Positions 14,150 through 25,967 of a stretch of 64,000 bases of DNA are shown piece by piece. The first letter of the stretch is position 1. The number at the start of each line of letters is the position of its first letter. The notes beneath the pieces are model-generated. The model was given only the letters and a program-made list of their open reading frames with translations. It made no database searches and was not told the DNA's origin. Position numbers and translations under genes: made by a program. The stretch spans positions 1,765,159 through 1,829,158 of the forward strand of contig VUYV01000119.1 of the NCBI GenBank assembly GCA_008711295.1, in the 5' to 3' direction. This stretch comes from Anarhynchus alexandrinus (taxonomy: Eukaryota > Chordata > Aves > Charadriiformes > Charadriidae).

Positions 14150-14941
14150 TGTGGTGTGCTCGATCCAGCCGGCAGCCAAGCACCCAGCCGGTTGGTTGCT
14201 CACTTGTCCCTCCTGCATTTGGATGGGGGAGAGGATAGGAAGGACAAGAGCAAGAAAGCTTGTGGATTGAAATAAAGACAACAAAATCAGTTACCAATTA
14301 CCACCGTGGACAAAAAAAGACTCAGCTTGGGGAAATTAACTTAATTTATTGCCAATTAATGTAAACATTTAATTACTGATTTAAGTATTGGGAAACAAAC
14401 AAACAAAAGACACAAACTTTAAAATACTTAGGCAAAACACACTCCTCCTCCTTTCCCAGGCTCAGCTTCACTTCAGACACCGCTCCTCTCCACCTTGTGC
14501 CACCACAGGTTGTATTCAGTGCCTTCAGCCAGGCAAAAAGTGGTGCAGGATGGGGATTGCAGTCAGGATGTAGAGGTTTCTCTTTGCCACTCCTTCCTTC
14601 TAGCTCATTTCCTATGGTCTGACATGGGATTCTTCAGGAACATCTGCTCTGCCAAGGAGCACATCCTCCTCTTCTGGCCTTGGTGTCGCTTCTGTTTCCC
14701 TCCTCCTCTCCCTGTTCACTCCTTCTCTCCATCTTCCCTCTTCCTCTCTGGCATTTTGCCCTTTCTTAAATATGTTTTCCCTGAGGTACCACCAAGCTTG
14801 GCTGATGGGCTCTGTTGTGTCCTGTGGTGGGTCTGTTAGAGCCACCCATGTAGAGCAGCCCCATGGCTCTTCTCACAGAAGCCACCCCGCAGGCTCCCCT
14901 CTACCAAAACCTTGACACTGCCCCCACCCCCCCCTCCTACA
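14150..14941 (-). mobile_element. Solo LTR of an avian ERVL-type endogenous retrovirus
   Basis: On the minus strand the element starts TGTAGGAGG and ends CACCACA, the TG...CA ends of a retroviral LTR. It resembles a family I know from many bird genomes: the conserved segment with ttctcacagaagccacccc and ctaccaaaacctt (plus-strand view) marks the U3 start. The opposite end carries the conserved gccggcagccaagcaccc segment. A TATA-like TATTTAAG lies on the minus strand at 14,765-14,772 and an AATAAA at 14,345-14,350, in the right order for U3-R-U5. The flanks aaagc (14,145-14,149) and caagc (14,942-14,946) agree at four of five bases, consistent with an aged 5-bp target duplication. No internal viral genes are present, so this is a solo LTR left by recombination between two LTRs. 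The subfamily name is not assigned. Confidence 0.75.
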
Positions 14942-17900
14942 CAAGCCACAGATACCTTCTACACATCCAGGTAAATATATGAGCATTCAAGATTTTTTCC
15001 TGTAAAAGTATGGAAGAAATATTCTGACAGAGAGGTTCTTAGTCATAGCATGAGGAATATGCACTAGTCTTCACGCCCAGGTGTGGTGCTGGAAAGGGAT
15101 CAAGCATCTTCAGCAGCTTGTGCCTAGCAGGGCAGCCTGGTCATCAGCCTGTCGTGTGGAAGTGGAGGCAGTCCTTCTGTTGCTTTCCACAGCCTCTTCA
15201 TAAGGGTTTCACCCTCTGAGAGGTCCCAGGAGCCAGCGTGGCCTCTGCAGCCCTCAAGTATCCCATAGTATGTATTTCTTAAATTGTACAGAGGAAAATG
15301 AACTATGAACATCTGTGGGTTTAGATCTTCATATAAAGAATAGCATTTAATATGAAATCTGAAAAACAGTGTTCTATCGTGACCCAAGGTATAGTCATGA
15401 ACTGGGATATTGGGAAGAGACATGAGATAAAGTTATTGTACCTTTTGCATTACTTCTTATGTTTAATGGTTAACTAAACAGTTCAGTATAAATATTCAAT
15501 ACAAATGAAACTTAGTAACTATACAACCTCATATGAAAGATGTGATGAATTTCTGACATGCGTAGTAAACATTACAGATTAAAACACAGACTTGATGTCT
15601 CCATTTAAAGAATTGCTCCTCCAAACCCATTTGTTTTTAATCATCCCACACTGTAATTTACGATTAATAGCAGAGATTTTTTTTTTTTAATACTAGATTT
15701 TATAGGCAATATTGCTTTTATTCTCTGGAGCTTGTGCACAGATTTGTTAAGTATGTTGTGTAATCCATAATTCGCCAGTCTTCTCTCAAGGACAGATGAT
15801 TTGTTAATGCTAAATTATTTTTGAAATATAATAAATTGCTGCTATTGTATCAAACTGTAAAAATGTCTAGGTTTTGTTTATCTGAGAATGAAGTTTTAAC
15901 AACCTACTTGATTTATATGCTCACTGAAGTCCAGTCGACACATTAATGGTAATTTTTGCATTGTTCTATTTCCAGTACAAAATATTAATTTTCTTCCTAA
16001 GACAAATTCAAACCCCACCCTTCCTATCTGAATAACTGGCAGAACCACGAGCTACATGTGGAATGGTGTAAAAGAGAAGGACCCTCTACATCAGCCCATG
16101 AAAATCACCACTGGCCAGAAGATGGCTGAAGGAGCTTTAATGTCTTTTAGCAAAAGTCTGCAGTCAAAGGAAGTCTTATTGCACTTTCTAGTGAGGCTTT
16201 TAATTACATAAAGAATTGGGATGAATATACATGCATTTGTTTGATTCTTCCTGTCACTGAATTCAATGAAAGAGGACCCTCAGGGTCCACTGTTACAACC
16301 TTCACTAACTTTTATAAAATATGGCCGTCAACCAAGACTCTGGAAACCCGGAGTCTGAAGACAGTTCAAGCTAGAATCCAAGTTAATACATTACAAAAGT
16401 CATATTTTTGGTATGGTTTTGCAAAACCTATGGTTAAATCACAAATGAAGACAGATTTTTTTTTTTAAAACTCATTATTTGTTACCACCAGCTATAGGCA
16501 TTTATTTAGGATCAGCGGGAAGCTGTGGAGTAGAAACCTAGATGAGACTTCTGTACTTAATGTGTAGTGAGTGACTGACATATTCATCTGCATTCAGACT
16601 GGACAGAGTTGAAAATAATCCATCTTTACAGAAATACTTCTCCGTAGGGACAGGTAGCCTTAAATTATCCATATATAATTCGAAGTTACTCTAGATGTCA
16701 CAAAAGGCACATCTATACTTTGAAGGTTTTTTGCTCCCTCTTCCCTCATCTTTCCATAGTCCATGCTGCAGAGATGTTAGTTTGCCCTTGGGATTCCCTC
16801 TGCAATGAATGAAGTAGTTTCCTGACAAAGCTGCTCACGTGCAAACTAGGCAATAATCTCCAGGGAAGGTTAAGACTGTCCAGTTTGGATGTGAACTGTT
16901 TTACCCAGGGATAACAGGGTGCTGGTGTTATGGCTACAGATTGGAGGGGTAACCAGCAAAGGTAAATTCAGCAATAAAGCTTAGAATTTCACCTCAGCGT
17001 TAGCAGATGTGTTTAATAATGATCTTTGTCTAGATTTATATAGAAACAATACGTGTTACAAAACACTTACTGAGGGTCTAACTTTGCTTTTGTTATTTTC
17101 TTCCAGTTCTGATTTTTTTTTTTTTTAAACTCCACCCATTGTCTTGCTATAAACTGCATTGTTTTGTTAGGAAAAATTGATTTCATTCATAGAGTGCATT
17201 GTGGGTAGTTCATCTACGGTTAATATAGGATAACTAGTATTTCATTTGTGTGCATAGAAACCGTATAATTATGGAAAGTTAAAATACAAACACAGACAAT
17301 TGTGTCACACAAACATATTTTAACTGCTGGAAAGTATTTTAACAGGACACAGATTCCACATGCTGTTAAAATGAATCCAGCAGCCTTAGAATCAGTAGAA
17401 AATACCATAATTAACAAGCACATTTCTGGCAACAATAATTCAGTCAAGCAGTTGATTAAATGCAGTGTTTATGGGATAATATTCCTTCATTGTCTAAACT
17501 GAGCAACTCACCATAAATCTCAGGACTGTAAAACAATTTTTTCTCTATGATGTTATGAACGCTTTATGTGTCATAAGCTTTATGTGTCATAAGAAGGAAA
17601 AAAATATTTTCAGACAATGATGATTATTCATCTACACTCTAGTCAGATCATGGGTAGAGATGTCACATATTTACTAAAAGTTTACAAATTGTTGCTAGAA
17701 ACCTTTATGTGCAAAAGCTGCTAAAGCCATTTAAAAACATACTGCTCTTGAAATGGGGCTTGAACCAGTAGCCGAGGCATGCTCAGCACAGCTGAGGAGG
17801 AGCTCACCTTTGTCTTTAACCCACCTTTGTCCATGTGTGTTTCAGACTGGTGAGTTACTAGGGCTAATTTAGACCAGACAGAAGGTTCTTTATGCTAGAT

Positions 17901-18114
17901 GCCAGAGCTGATTCAGGGGAGGGAATGTTGGTTGTATGCAGGCTACTCCAGCTACCTGATCTATACAATTCACCTATTTGCACACTTTCTAAGTATTTCC
18001 CCTCTGTAAAGAGAAATCAAATCTCTTTAAGTTCCTAATTCTAAACATTCCTTAAGTATGAAAACCATTGCTATTGCTATGACTGAAAGTTTTTCAGTGG
18101 TTATATGGCTGTTC
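14942..18114. other. AT-rich DNA without recognisable genes
   Basis: No gene or young transposon is recognisable. The block at about 15,600-15,970 is AT-rich with TAAT-type motifs and resembles conserved noncoding DNA in texture only. Poly-T runs occur near 15,680 and 17,110. Confidence 0.5.
17561..17592. repeat. Perfect 16-nt tandem duplication
   Basis: The unit gctttatgtgtcataa is present twice head to tail at 17,561-17,576 and 17,577-17,592. Perfect identity suggests a recent slippage event. Confidence 0.9.
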
Positions 18115-20094
18115 GTACACCAAAATTGAAAGTCATTGTAATGGGTGACTCCCTGCTGCAGGGGACAGAGGCACCCACCTGTCTACCTGACCAATCACCT
18201 AGAGAGGTTTGCTGCCTGCTGGCGACCAGGGTCCAGGAAATTGTGGAGGGACTATGGAAGCTTGTCCGACCATCTGACTAACACCGCCTGCTGTTATTTC
18301 ATGTGGGCACAAATGATACTGCTAACAGAATATTGGAGGTATCAAAAGTGACTACAGAGCTCTGGAGGCAGCAGTCAAGGGCACAGGGTCACAAGAAGGT
18401 CTCTCCTCAACCCTGCCAGTTAGGGAAAAAGGACTGAGGAGAAGGGCACTAATAGGACAAGTCAATAATTGGTTGAGGAACTGGTGTTGGCACCAGGGTT
18501 TTAGGTTCTATGACCATGGGACACTGTCTGTGGATCAGTGTCTGCTAAGGAGAAGTCGGATCCAGCTCACTGAATTGAGCAAAGCTATTTTCGCCAGTTG
18601 GATGGCTGACCTCATGAGAAGGGCCTTAAACTAAGAATGATGGAGGAGGCAGAGTGCAACCAGCAGTCCCATGAGGGAGTAATGGACAGGATCGCCGATC
18701 AAAGGCCATTGGATAATATGACAGGAAGAGATCACAAAACCAACAGATGAGGCTTAAGCAGAGTCATCTCCAGCACTTGCATAGTGACTACAGGGCATCA
18801 TTATGAAGAAATCCCTCAAACCCTTTCTAGGAAGTCAAAATGCTGGGGCTGCCTCTCTCAGGTGCCTGTATACTAATGCACACAGAACAGGGAATAAACA
18901 TCATGAGTTAGAGATCTGTGTGCAGTTAGTGTTATGCTCTTTTTGGGATACTGGAGATGTGATGGGATGGCTCCTGTGACTGGAGCACTGCAATGGATCC
19001 TCACAGACAAGCTGTTGATGTATGGGCTGGATAAGCAGAGACAGTGAGGTGGATTGAAAACTGCATGAATTGCTAGACTCAGAGGGTAGTATCAGTGGAA
19101 AGAAGTCTAGTTGGAGACCAGTCACTAGTGGTATAACCCAGGGATCAATACTGGGTTCGGTCCTGTTCAGCATCTTCATTCTGGATGATGGGGCAAAGTG
19201 GACCCTCAGCAAATTTGCAGATGACACCAAACTGGGAGGAGTGGCTGATATGCCAGAAGGTCATGCTGCCATCCAGAGGGAGCTTGACAGGCTGGAGAAA
19301 CAGGCCAATGGGAACCTCATGAAATTCAACAAGGAGAAGCACAAGGTCGTGCACCTGGGGAGGAACAACCCCAGGCATCAATATATGCTGGGGGCCACCC
19401 AGCTTGAAAACAGCTTAGCAGAAAAGGACCTGGGTGTACCATTGAACACCAGATTGAACACAAGCCAGCAATGGGCCCTTGCTGCAAATAAGGCCAATAT
19501 TATATCCAGCTGCATTAGACAAAGCATTTCCAGCAGGTTGAGGGAGGTGATCCCTCCCCTCTGCTCAGCACTAGTGAGGTCACACCTGGAGTACTGTGTA
19601 CAGTTATGGGCTCCCCAGTACTAGAGAGATATGGACATACTGGGGATAGTCCAATGAAGTGCTATGAAGACAATGCAAGGTCTGGAGCATCTCTAGTGAA
19701 GAAAGGCTGAGAGAGCTGGGACTGTTCAGCCTCGTGAAGGCTGAGATAGGATCTTATTAATATATATAAATACCTAAAGGAAGGGTGTAAGAAAATGGAG
19801 CCAGGCTCTATTTGGTGGTGCCCAGTGACATGACATGAGGCAATGGGAACAAACTGAAACAGAGGAGGTTACCACTGAACATGAGGAAACACTTTTTTAT
19901 TGTGAGGGTGACCAAACACTGGCACAGGTTTCCCAGAGAAGTTGCGGAGTCTCCCTCCTTGGAGACACTCAAAAGCCACCTTGACATGATTCTGGGGAAG
20001 TGGCTCTAGGTGGCTCTGCATGAGAAGGGTGGGTGGACTGGATGAACCACCACCATCTGTCCCTACCGACCTCAACCATTATGTGTTTCTGTGA
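18115..20094 (+). mobile_element. CR1 LINE with ORF1 part and ORF2 end, internally deleted
   Basis: This plus-strand copy is unusual in the window because it keeps ORF1 sequence. Around 18,137-18,640 the frames encode the esterase-like (SGNH-type) C-terminal region of CR1 ORF1. A GDSLLQGTEAPTC block carries the GDS motif. An FHVGTNDTA block follows, then IFASWMADLMRRALN at the end. A short remnant of the ORF2 endonuclease start (GNKHHELEICVQ) lies near 18,880-18,930. Most of the endonuclease and N-terminal RT is then missing. From 19,070 to 19,624 an open frame of 184 codons covers the RT core with the catalytic FADDTKLGG motif, [15 protein letters not shown] and AEKDLGVPL. The 3' end closes with a degenerate tail (cctcaaccattatgtgtttc). 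Stops and deletions make it inactive. Confidence 0.93.
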
Positions 20095-21138
20095 AAATTA
20101 AGCCTAAATTTGATTTTCTTTCACAGAGCTCTCAAGAGTAACCAAATATGAGGTTGAAATCCAGTGCTGTGAAAGATATTCTGTCATTCAGCCAGAGATG
20201 AAGATCTAATGCAGAAACTACAGGATGAAAATTTTCAGCCTTTATTATGTAAAACATCAGATTACATCGTTATCACAACCTTAAAAATAACGGTTTCACA
20301 CATGAGGTTTATTGCTCTAAGTATAACATTCATTCTAGAACAATTTGTCATGACCCAATGTTATGAATAGATTAATAAATACCAATTTAATGAATTTTTA
20401 TTAGGCAATAAAATAAACACAGTAACTTTCTTCCTGATGTTAGCCTAGATTAAGGGAAATAATTAAAATCCCTAAATCTTACTTTAGAGGTATTTGCCAA
20501 ATCTTGACTTTTTCATTCTGTTGACCCGAGAACATGTTAAATAATACAGAGAACACAGTACTTAAAGCACCACTGATTAAAAGGCTGTTTGAATTTATCT
20601 GTATATACATAGAATGACACTGGAATTTTTCTGCAAGCATGTTTAAAAATCAGGTTCTGGGGGTATACTCTTACTTAAAGCAATGGCTTTGAAAATTACA
20701 ACAGAATGTAATACAAGCTGGTTTTTTTTCAACATCTGGAGATGCATCCATACTCTATCTGGTCAGAGATATAATCTTACACACAGAATGATTAATCTAG
20801 GAGTATTTCAGAAAAGCTATGTATTTTTTATGGAAAGAGTATGAGTGCAAATGCATCTTGAAGTGCACTACACAGCCGCAGTTGCAAGGAATTTCTTCCT
20901 TCAATGTCAAGAGAACTTATCAAAAAGATCAGGCTATATGATTCTTGGAATGCAATTACGTGATCAAAGCACTTCACTGTAGTAGTTACGTTTGCCAGCG
21001 TGCATTTAGTAAAACTGCGTTCAGACCATTTACTCTCTTTGTTTTTATTTTCATGGATGCAATGCTAAACTACCATCCAACTATCCAACTGTCCAGATAA
21101 AGATCAGAGACTGTATTTGCACCAGCCAGTGATGTGAA
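20095..21138. other. AT-rich unassigned DNA
   Basis: No gene or repeat family recognised. The interval 20,280-20,500 is rich in AATAAA- and TTAAT-type words on both strands, which is common in AT-rich intergenic DNA. Confidence 0.5.
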
Positions 21139-21433
21139 AATCATAGAATCATAGAATGTTTTGGGTTGGAAGGGACCTGAAAGGTCATCTAGTCCAACCG
21201 CCACGCAATGAGCAGGGACACCTTCAACTGGATCAGGTTGCTCAGAGCCCCGTCCAGCCTGACCTTGAATGTTTCCAGGGATGGGGCATCTACCACACCT
21301 CTGGGCAACCTGTGCAGTGTTTCACCACCCTCATCATAAAAAATGTTTTCCTTATACCTAGCCTGAATCTACTTTTTCTATGTTTGAAACCGTTACCCCT
21401 TTTCCTATTGCTACAGGCCCTATTAAATCAAGG
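21139..21433 (-). mobile_element. CR1 LINE, short 3' end
   Basis: The element opens on the plus-strand side with two octamer tail units (catagaat) and ggttggaagggacctgaaag, the hallmark CR1 3' untranslated end. It continues into the complement of the last ORF2 codons and the segment ending gctacaggccctattaaa. Only about 295 bases remain, so it is a heavily 5'-truncated dead copy. Confidence 0.93.
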
Positions 21434-21884
21434 GACTTCCTTAAATAGTACTTTAAAATTAGATTTGTGGATTTAATATAGGACTCCTGTACCATCATCT
21501 GTGAGGTTCTAGGTTTGCTGCAAGGATTCAATGAGATGAAACTGTACCTGTAAATGAGAGAACCTTCATGACAGGAAACTTAAGTCACCTCCTATTTTGT
21601 GGAAGTTGCACAACAAGCTGGTTTCAAAAGTGAGTGAGTCTCTCAAAAGAAAACAAGGTGACCACTGTGAACATAAATGCAAGTAATGTAAACTAGAAGG
21701 TTCAGGTAAGCGTGTTAGAAAGAGGATATAGCCTGGCAGAGACTCTGATAGCACAAATTAGACAATTTTGATTTTAGTTGCCCTGGCTTGGACTAAGACA
21801 TTTCTGCTTAGGAAAAAGACCTGAAGGGATCTACAGGGCTAAGGGTTGGGGAAAATGTGGTAAAATTAACAGAGTGAATAAATA
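21434..21884. other. Unassigned sequence
   Basis: No gene or repeat is recognised here. Confidence 0.5.
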
Positions 21885-22290
21885 AGGAAGAATTATTTGC
21901 TAACTTGGTGAACAGACACCAACAAAAAGTGCCAGTCACCAGGTTTCAAGACAAGGAAATACATTTCCATACAGCAGGCAATGAAAATGTGGACTCCAGC
22001 AAATTTGTGGAAGAAATACTTACCATGGATATTGAATGCCTTCTGAGTGAGTGCCAATTCTCTTAAAATTCTCATAAAACTTCTAGACTGTTGATTACTA
22101 GGAGTTTGTAGGGTAGATTTGGATTTATATCTGCTTACCTTGCTGCTGTTAACTTTTCCCTCAGCACTGTCTCCTGTAGGACACCAGGTGCTGGGCTACA
22201 CGGACCTTCAGTGCACCTGTTCAGATGTTGGTGGAACTGTCCTGGTGGCTTCTGATTTGATACTGAGTGCATGGGACTACCAGACAAATA
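21885..22290 (+). mobile_element. Ancient CR1-like LINE relic
   Basis: The order and wording follow the 3' end of old amniote CR1 elements. A segment like acaaggaaatacatttccatac is followed by a tgtggactccagcaaatttgtgg-like segment, where younger copies read 'gtggaactc...'. About 170 bases further is aggacaccaggtgctgggct followed by acacggacctt, where intact elements read 'ggactggatggacc'. Divergence is high and no frame is open, so the call rests on remembered consensus resemblance only. Confidence 0.45.
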
Positions 22291-23929
22291 TCCTGCTACT
22301 TACCCTGGGTGATATTTTTTGTCTAGTCCTTGAGGCCCAGCCTGTTCCCAGGGTGAAAAAAGTGAACAAAAAGGTCTCTGTAATTAGGTTACTGCTGGTT
22401 ACCAAGTTCTCAGCATCTTCTAAAGCCCTAACAACTACCTCAGAATACTCATAGTCTGAAGCAAATGTGGTGTTCAGAGAAATTTATCTGCTGGTGAAAG
22501 AAGATTAGTTCAAGCCCATCAGTTTGTTTTTGAAAGGGGCCAAGTTCTCATAGCTGGACAGACACTATGGTAGTGGTAACACGTTAATCAGTGACAACTT
22601 TCTGTTTCTTTAAGAGGTCTTTTTCATAACCAGGCCAAATCTATAAATAATAGGACTGAAATTTAGAGAAAATGCTAAGACTTGAGCAAAAGAATTTACT
22701 AAAGACAGCTATTATTACAAATGGGGAACAGGAGAAGAAACAATAATTAGAGACAATGTAGTGTTCGTATTGGAGGTATCAGATTTTTAGCATAAGTTTG
22801 TTAGAGACACAGGAAGCAAAGGCTGTTGCAAGATAGAGGGTTGCAGACTAAATAGCACATGAAAGAAAAAAATGACATTAAGCTTTCCATTCAGGGGGAA
22901 ACTACTTCAGAAAAGTCTGTTATAATAAAGAGAAAGATGTCTCTCAGAGGTGCAATAAAACTAAGTGGACAGCGTAAACACAGCACTTGGTAAGAGACCA
23001 GAAGACTAAAGAGCTCTGCAGGAAGAAGACAAAAAGAAAAGTGAAATGACTAAAAGAAAAAATGAAACACCAAGCCACAGGTGGCAATGACATCTAGAAA
23101 AAGAGATGGGACACTGGAGATGACACCATTCTAGGAACTTTGTCTTCAGCTGAAGGCTTGACAAGCCATACCTTGAGACACAAACAGGAGGCTAAATAAT
23201 CAGAACATGAGTTTCTGCAGCTCCTATGAGGGCTTATAGTCTCTCTGAGCTGGAGATATGCAAAGATCAACCAGATTTTATAAAACTTCACAAGTTTATC
23301 AAGGCAGCCCAAACTGTTCAGGAATCTTCAGTTATTCTCCTTGAAGGTTGAACTTTACAGAAATTTAGACATGTGCTTCCCAGATGAGTGTACAGTGTCT
23401 ATCTGCATAGCTTTGGTACACAATAAACTGTAACTGTAGCAACTGTAGAAAACTACTACCCATATGGTTGTTGAGCTTTGTTATGAAAAACTTTGTCTCC
23501 TGTGAAAGGGAGGAGAGTGCAAGCTGCAGTGAAGATAACATGTGGTGTTTGAAACTGTTTTGATTTTATTTTATTTTTTTTTACTGTATTTTTGACAAAC
23601 AGTTTTCAATGAGGTTCCTTAGAACAAGGGTTGGAAATTACAGTTTGGCAAAACCTTGGTAAAGACAGGGCGATAAAGGAGTAGATTAATAGCTGCTGTT
23701 GATGCAATTGTGTGTCATCATGGTCATCTAGTGCTACATCAAGTTAATGGATGAGGCAATAAAATGCAGAGAGTGGTTTGTCTTTGGGCTTACTACAGAA
23801 AAAAAATTCAAAAGACCAAAATGGTATAGATGACTTTTTATAGCTTCCATGAAAAAATTCATGTTAGCTCAAAGTCTCAAGCCCCTCTAATGCAGTGGGC
23901 CCAGTTGTCAATATTTTCATATATTTTAG
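22291..23929. other. Unassigned sequence
   Basis: No gene or known repeat is recognised. A T-rich run lies near 23,560-23,590. Open frames are short. Confidence 0.5.
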
Positions 23930-24195
23930 GGTTTAGTTGCATCATGTGGCATTATTTCATAGTGCAGATACAGGGGGAAGCATTTGCCTTAGGGGCTGCC
24001 TTTCTCAGGTGGTCGTTGTTTCTCTTCTGTAAGGCCATAACAGATAAGGCAATGGACTACGTCAACTTTTCCCCAGTGCGACACGTGCCTTATATAGTGT
24101 TCTTACTTCTGTTTTGCACTTACTTTCTTCCCTGGTGTAACTCCACAAAAAGATACAGACTTGGTGAGGAGCTTCTGCGTATCCCCCAGCAGAAA
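23930..24195 (+). CDS. Possible internal exon, family unknown
   Basis: A plus-strand frame of 140 codons (23,830-24,252) spans a segment bounded by splice-like signals. There is an AG at 23,928-23,929 after a T-rich stretch, and a strong donor AAA|GTAAGT at 24,195/24,196. The enclosed 266 nt stay open in one frame and include two hydrophobic runs (around SLFLFCKAI and IVFLLLFCTYFL), then a hydrophilic end RLGEELLRIPQQK. That pattern could be a membrane-protein exon, but T-rich noncoding DNA also translates to hydrophobic residues. I recognise no family, and no flanking exon was found. Confidence 0.18.
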
Positions 24196-25197
24196 GTAAG
24201 TTTAAATGATTTTCAGTGGAGCTTTTTGCTTTACAGTCTACAAAAACAGTAACTTTCTGTGTGAACTTTAAGTGTCTTTGTATCTAATTTAAACACTAAT
24301 TTTTGGTGTGTTTTGTTCTGCTGTCATGACTAAATTGGGAAAAGAGAACAGTTTCAGGAAAATCTGAGGGTAGGGTTTCATATGAGTAACAGCTGAGGTA
24401 AAACTGGAAAATGACTTCAAGGTATAGTCCTTTCAGATGAATGTTTGGATCTCTACTTCCTATAAGCTAAATAGCTGAAGGATATATTTAATTCTGAACA
24501 TATTTAAGAAATCATTTTATTTTAAATTCTTCTGCTTGCAAACCAAACAAACATAGCCTTCCATCTGCATGCAATGCCTGAAGGATTTATCATAGCAGGT
24601 TTTTTAATGGAACTCCATCTTGAGAACATTATATAGAAAAAAATGTGTAGATCAGGCCAGAAATGCTCATCAAGAATCTGAGCAGAGTTTTGCTGAATAT
24701 TTGCTGTCTGTGTACCCTGAGTGCTTCTTTGCTTGCCTGGGTGTATATCTCCTCTCACAGACACCCCAGACTCTCATGTGCGATTCTCCAAAGTTGCAGC
24801 AGATTCCCTGCTAGACAAGAATCATCTGGACACACCCAGTAATTTTCATTTCATATCCCTCTGGACAATATGTGTCATTAACTCTCTTCCCTCGTAAATA
24901 AGCTATCCTGCCCTTCACCAGACCTTTTCTTTTTCTACTCAGTGCTGCTTGTGATAAGGCCCATAATGAACCACATCTCCCTCCTTCATTGATCTCAGTT
25001 TGGAAGGAGCTCAGATTAAGTGAAAAAACCCCACAGATCACAACATGACTTTTGCTGTACATTCCAAATTATCTTTTGGTTTATCTTAAAAGCCCTAAAT
25101 TAATAGAAAATGAAATGGCCTAAAATGAGGAAGATTCTTCTCCAAATAAGACCGCCACTCAAATTTTAATTAGGAGTTTCACACTAAGCCCATAACC
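24196..25197. other. Unassigned sequence
   Basis: No recognisable gene or young repeat. A minus-strand frame at 24,522-24,764 is open for 80 codons, but it has no splice context and no family resemblance. Confidence 0.5.
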
Positions 25198-25330
25198 TGT
25201 CTTTCCTCTCAAAATTCAGATCTATGCACAAACTTTTTTGTACTTTCTCTAGTTATANGTGTCTTTCCTCTTTGATTCAGCCTCAAATTCAGATCTATGT
25301 ACAAACTTTTTTGTACTTTCTCTAGTTATA
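25198..25330. repeat. Tandem duplication around an assembly N
   Basis: A block of about 60 bases ending cttttttgtactttctctag (25,198-25,257) is followed by one N at 25,258. A second copy of the same block follows at 25,259-25,330. The copies differ by one or two substitutions, a single A, and a 13-base insertion in the second. Placement exactly on either side of the N suggests two overlapping contigs joined without merging. Confidence 0.85.
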
Positions 25331-25506
25331 CTTTCTCTGTTACATTTGGAGAGATATTATATTGTTCCTTGAAGCTGCCATTTATGTTCTCTAGCCACCT
25401 TTGTAAGATTAGGTTTCTAGATGAGTTCCACACCTAGTTGCCACAGTGAGGAATAAACTTGGAAAGTCTCTCAATCCACTGCTCTACCTTCTTTTCAAAA
25501 GTATAA

Positions 25507-25830
25507 GAAGACATCTGGGGAGGTGCTGATCTCCTCTCTCTGGTGACCACTGATAGGACACGAGGAAATGGGATGAAGCTGCATAAGGGGAAGTTCAGTT
25601 TGGACATTAGGAAAAGGTTCTTCACTGAGAGGGTGGTTGGTCATTGGAACAAGGCTCCCCAGGGAAGTGGTTGAGGCACCAGGCCTGTCAGAGTTCAAGA
25701 AGCATCTGGATGACACTCTTAGTCATATGGTTTAGTTTTAGGTAGTCTTGCAAAGGTAGTCTTGCAAGGAACAGGGAGTAGGACTCGATGACCCTTATGG
25801 GTCTCTTCCAACTTGTGATATTCTATGATC
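25507..25830 (+). mobile_element. CR1 LINE, 3' end
   Basis: This plus-strand copy contains the last ORF2 codons in broken frames: [24 protein letters not shown] sequence followed by [15 protein letters not shown] sequence. The 3' untranslated end reads gactcgatgacccttatggg, then tcttccaacttgtgatattc. A 16-base word (aggtagtcttgcaa plus flank) is duplicated at about 25,740-25,770. It ends at 25,830, only about 137 bases from the 3' end of the next, oppositely oriented CR1. Confidence 0.9.
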
Positions 25831-25967
25831 TTGTAATTTCTAGATTTCTGAAGGGTCTCGGCCAACAGACAGAATATAGAAGTCAGCATGTCTGGTGGGG
25901 AAGAAAAAACCAGACCAATTTAGACAGTTCCTTACTCACCATGATGATTTCATAGATTGTGTTCTTA

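Noticed and set aside
18901..19381. Minus-strand frames over 18.9-19.4 kb
   Set aside because: They are antisense shadows of the plus-strand CR1 ORF2.
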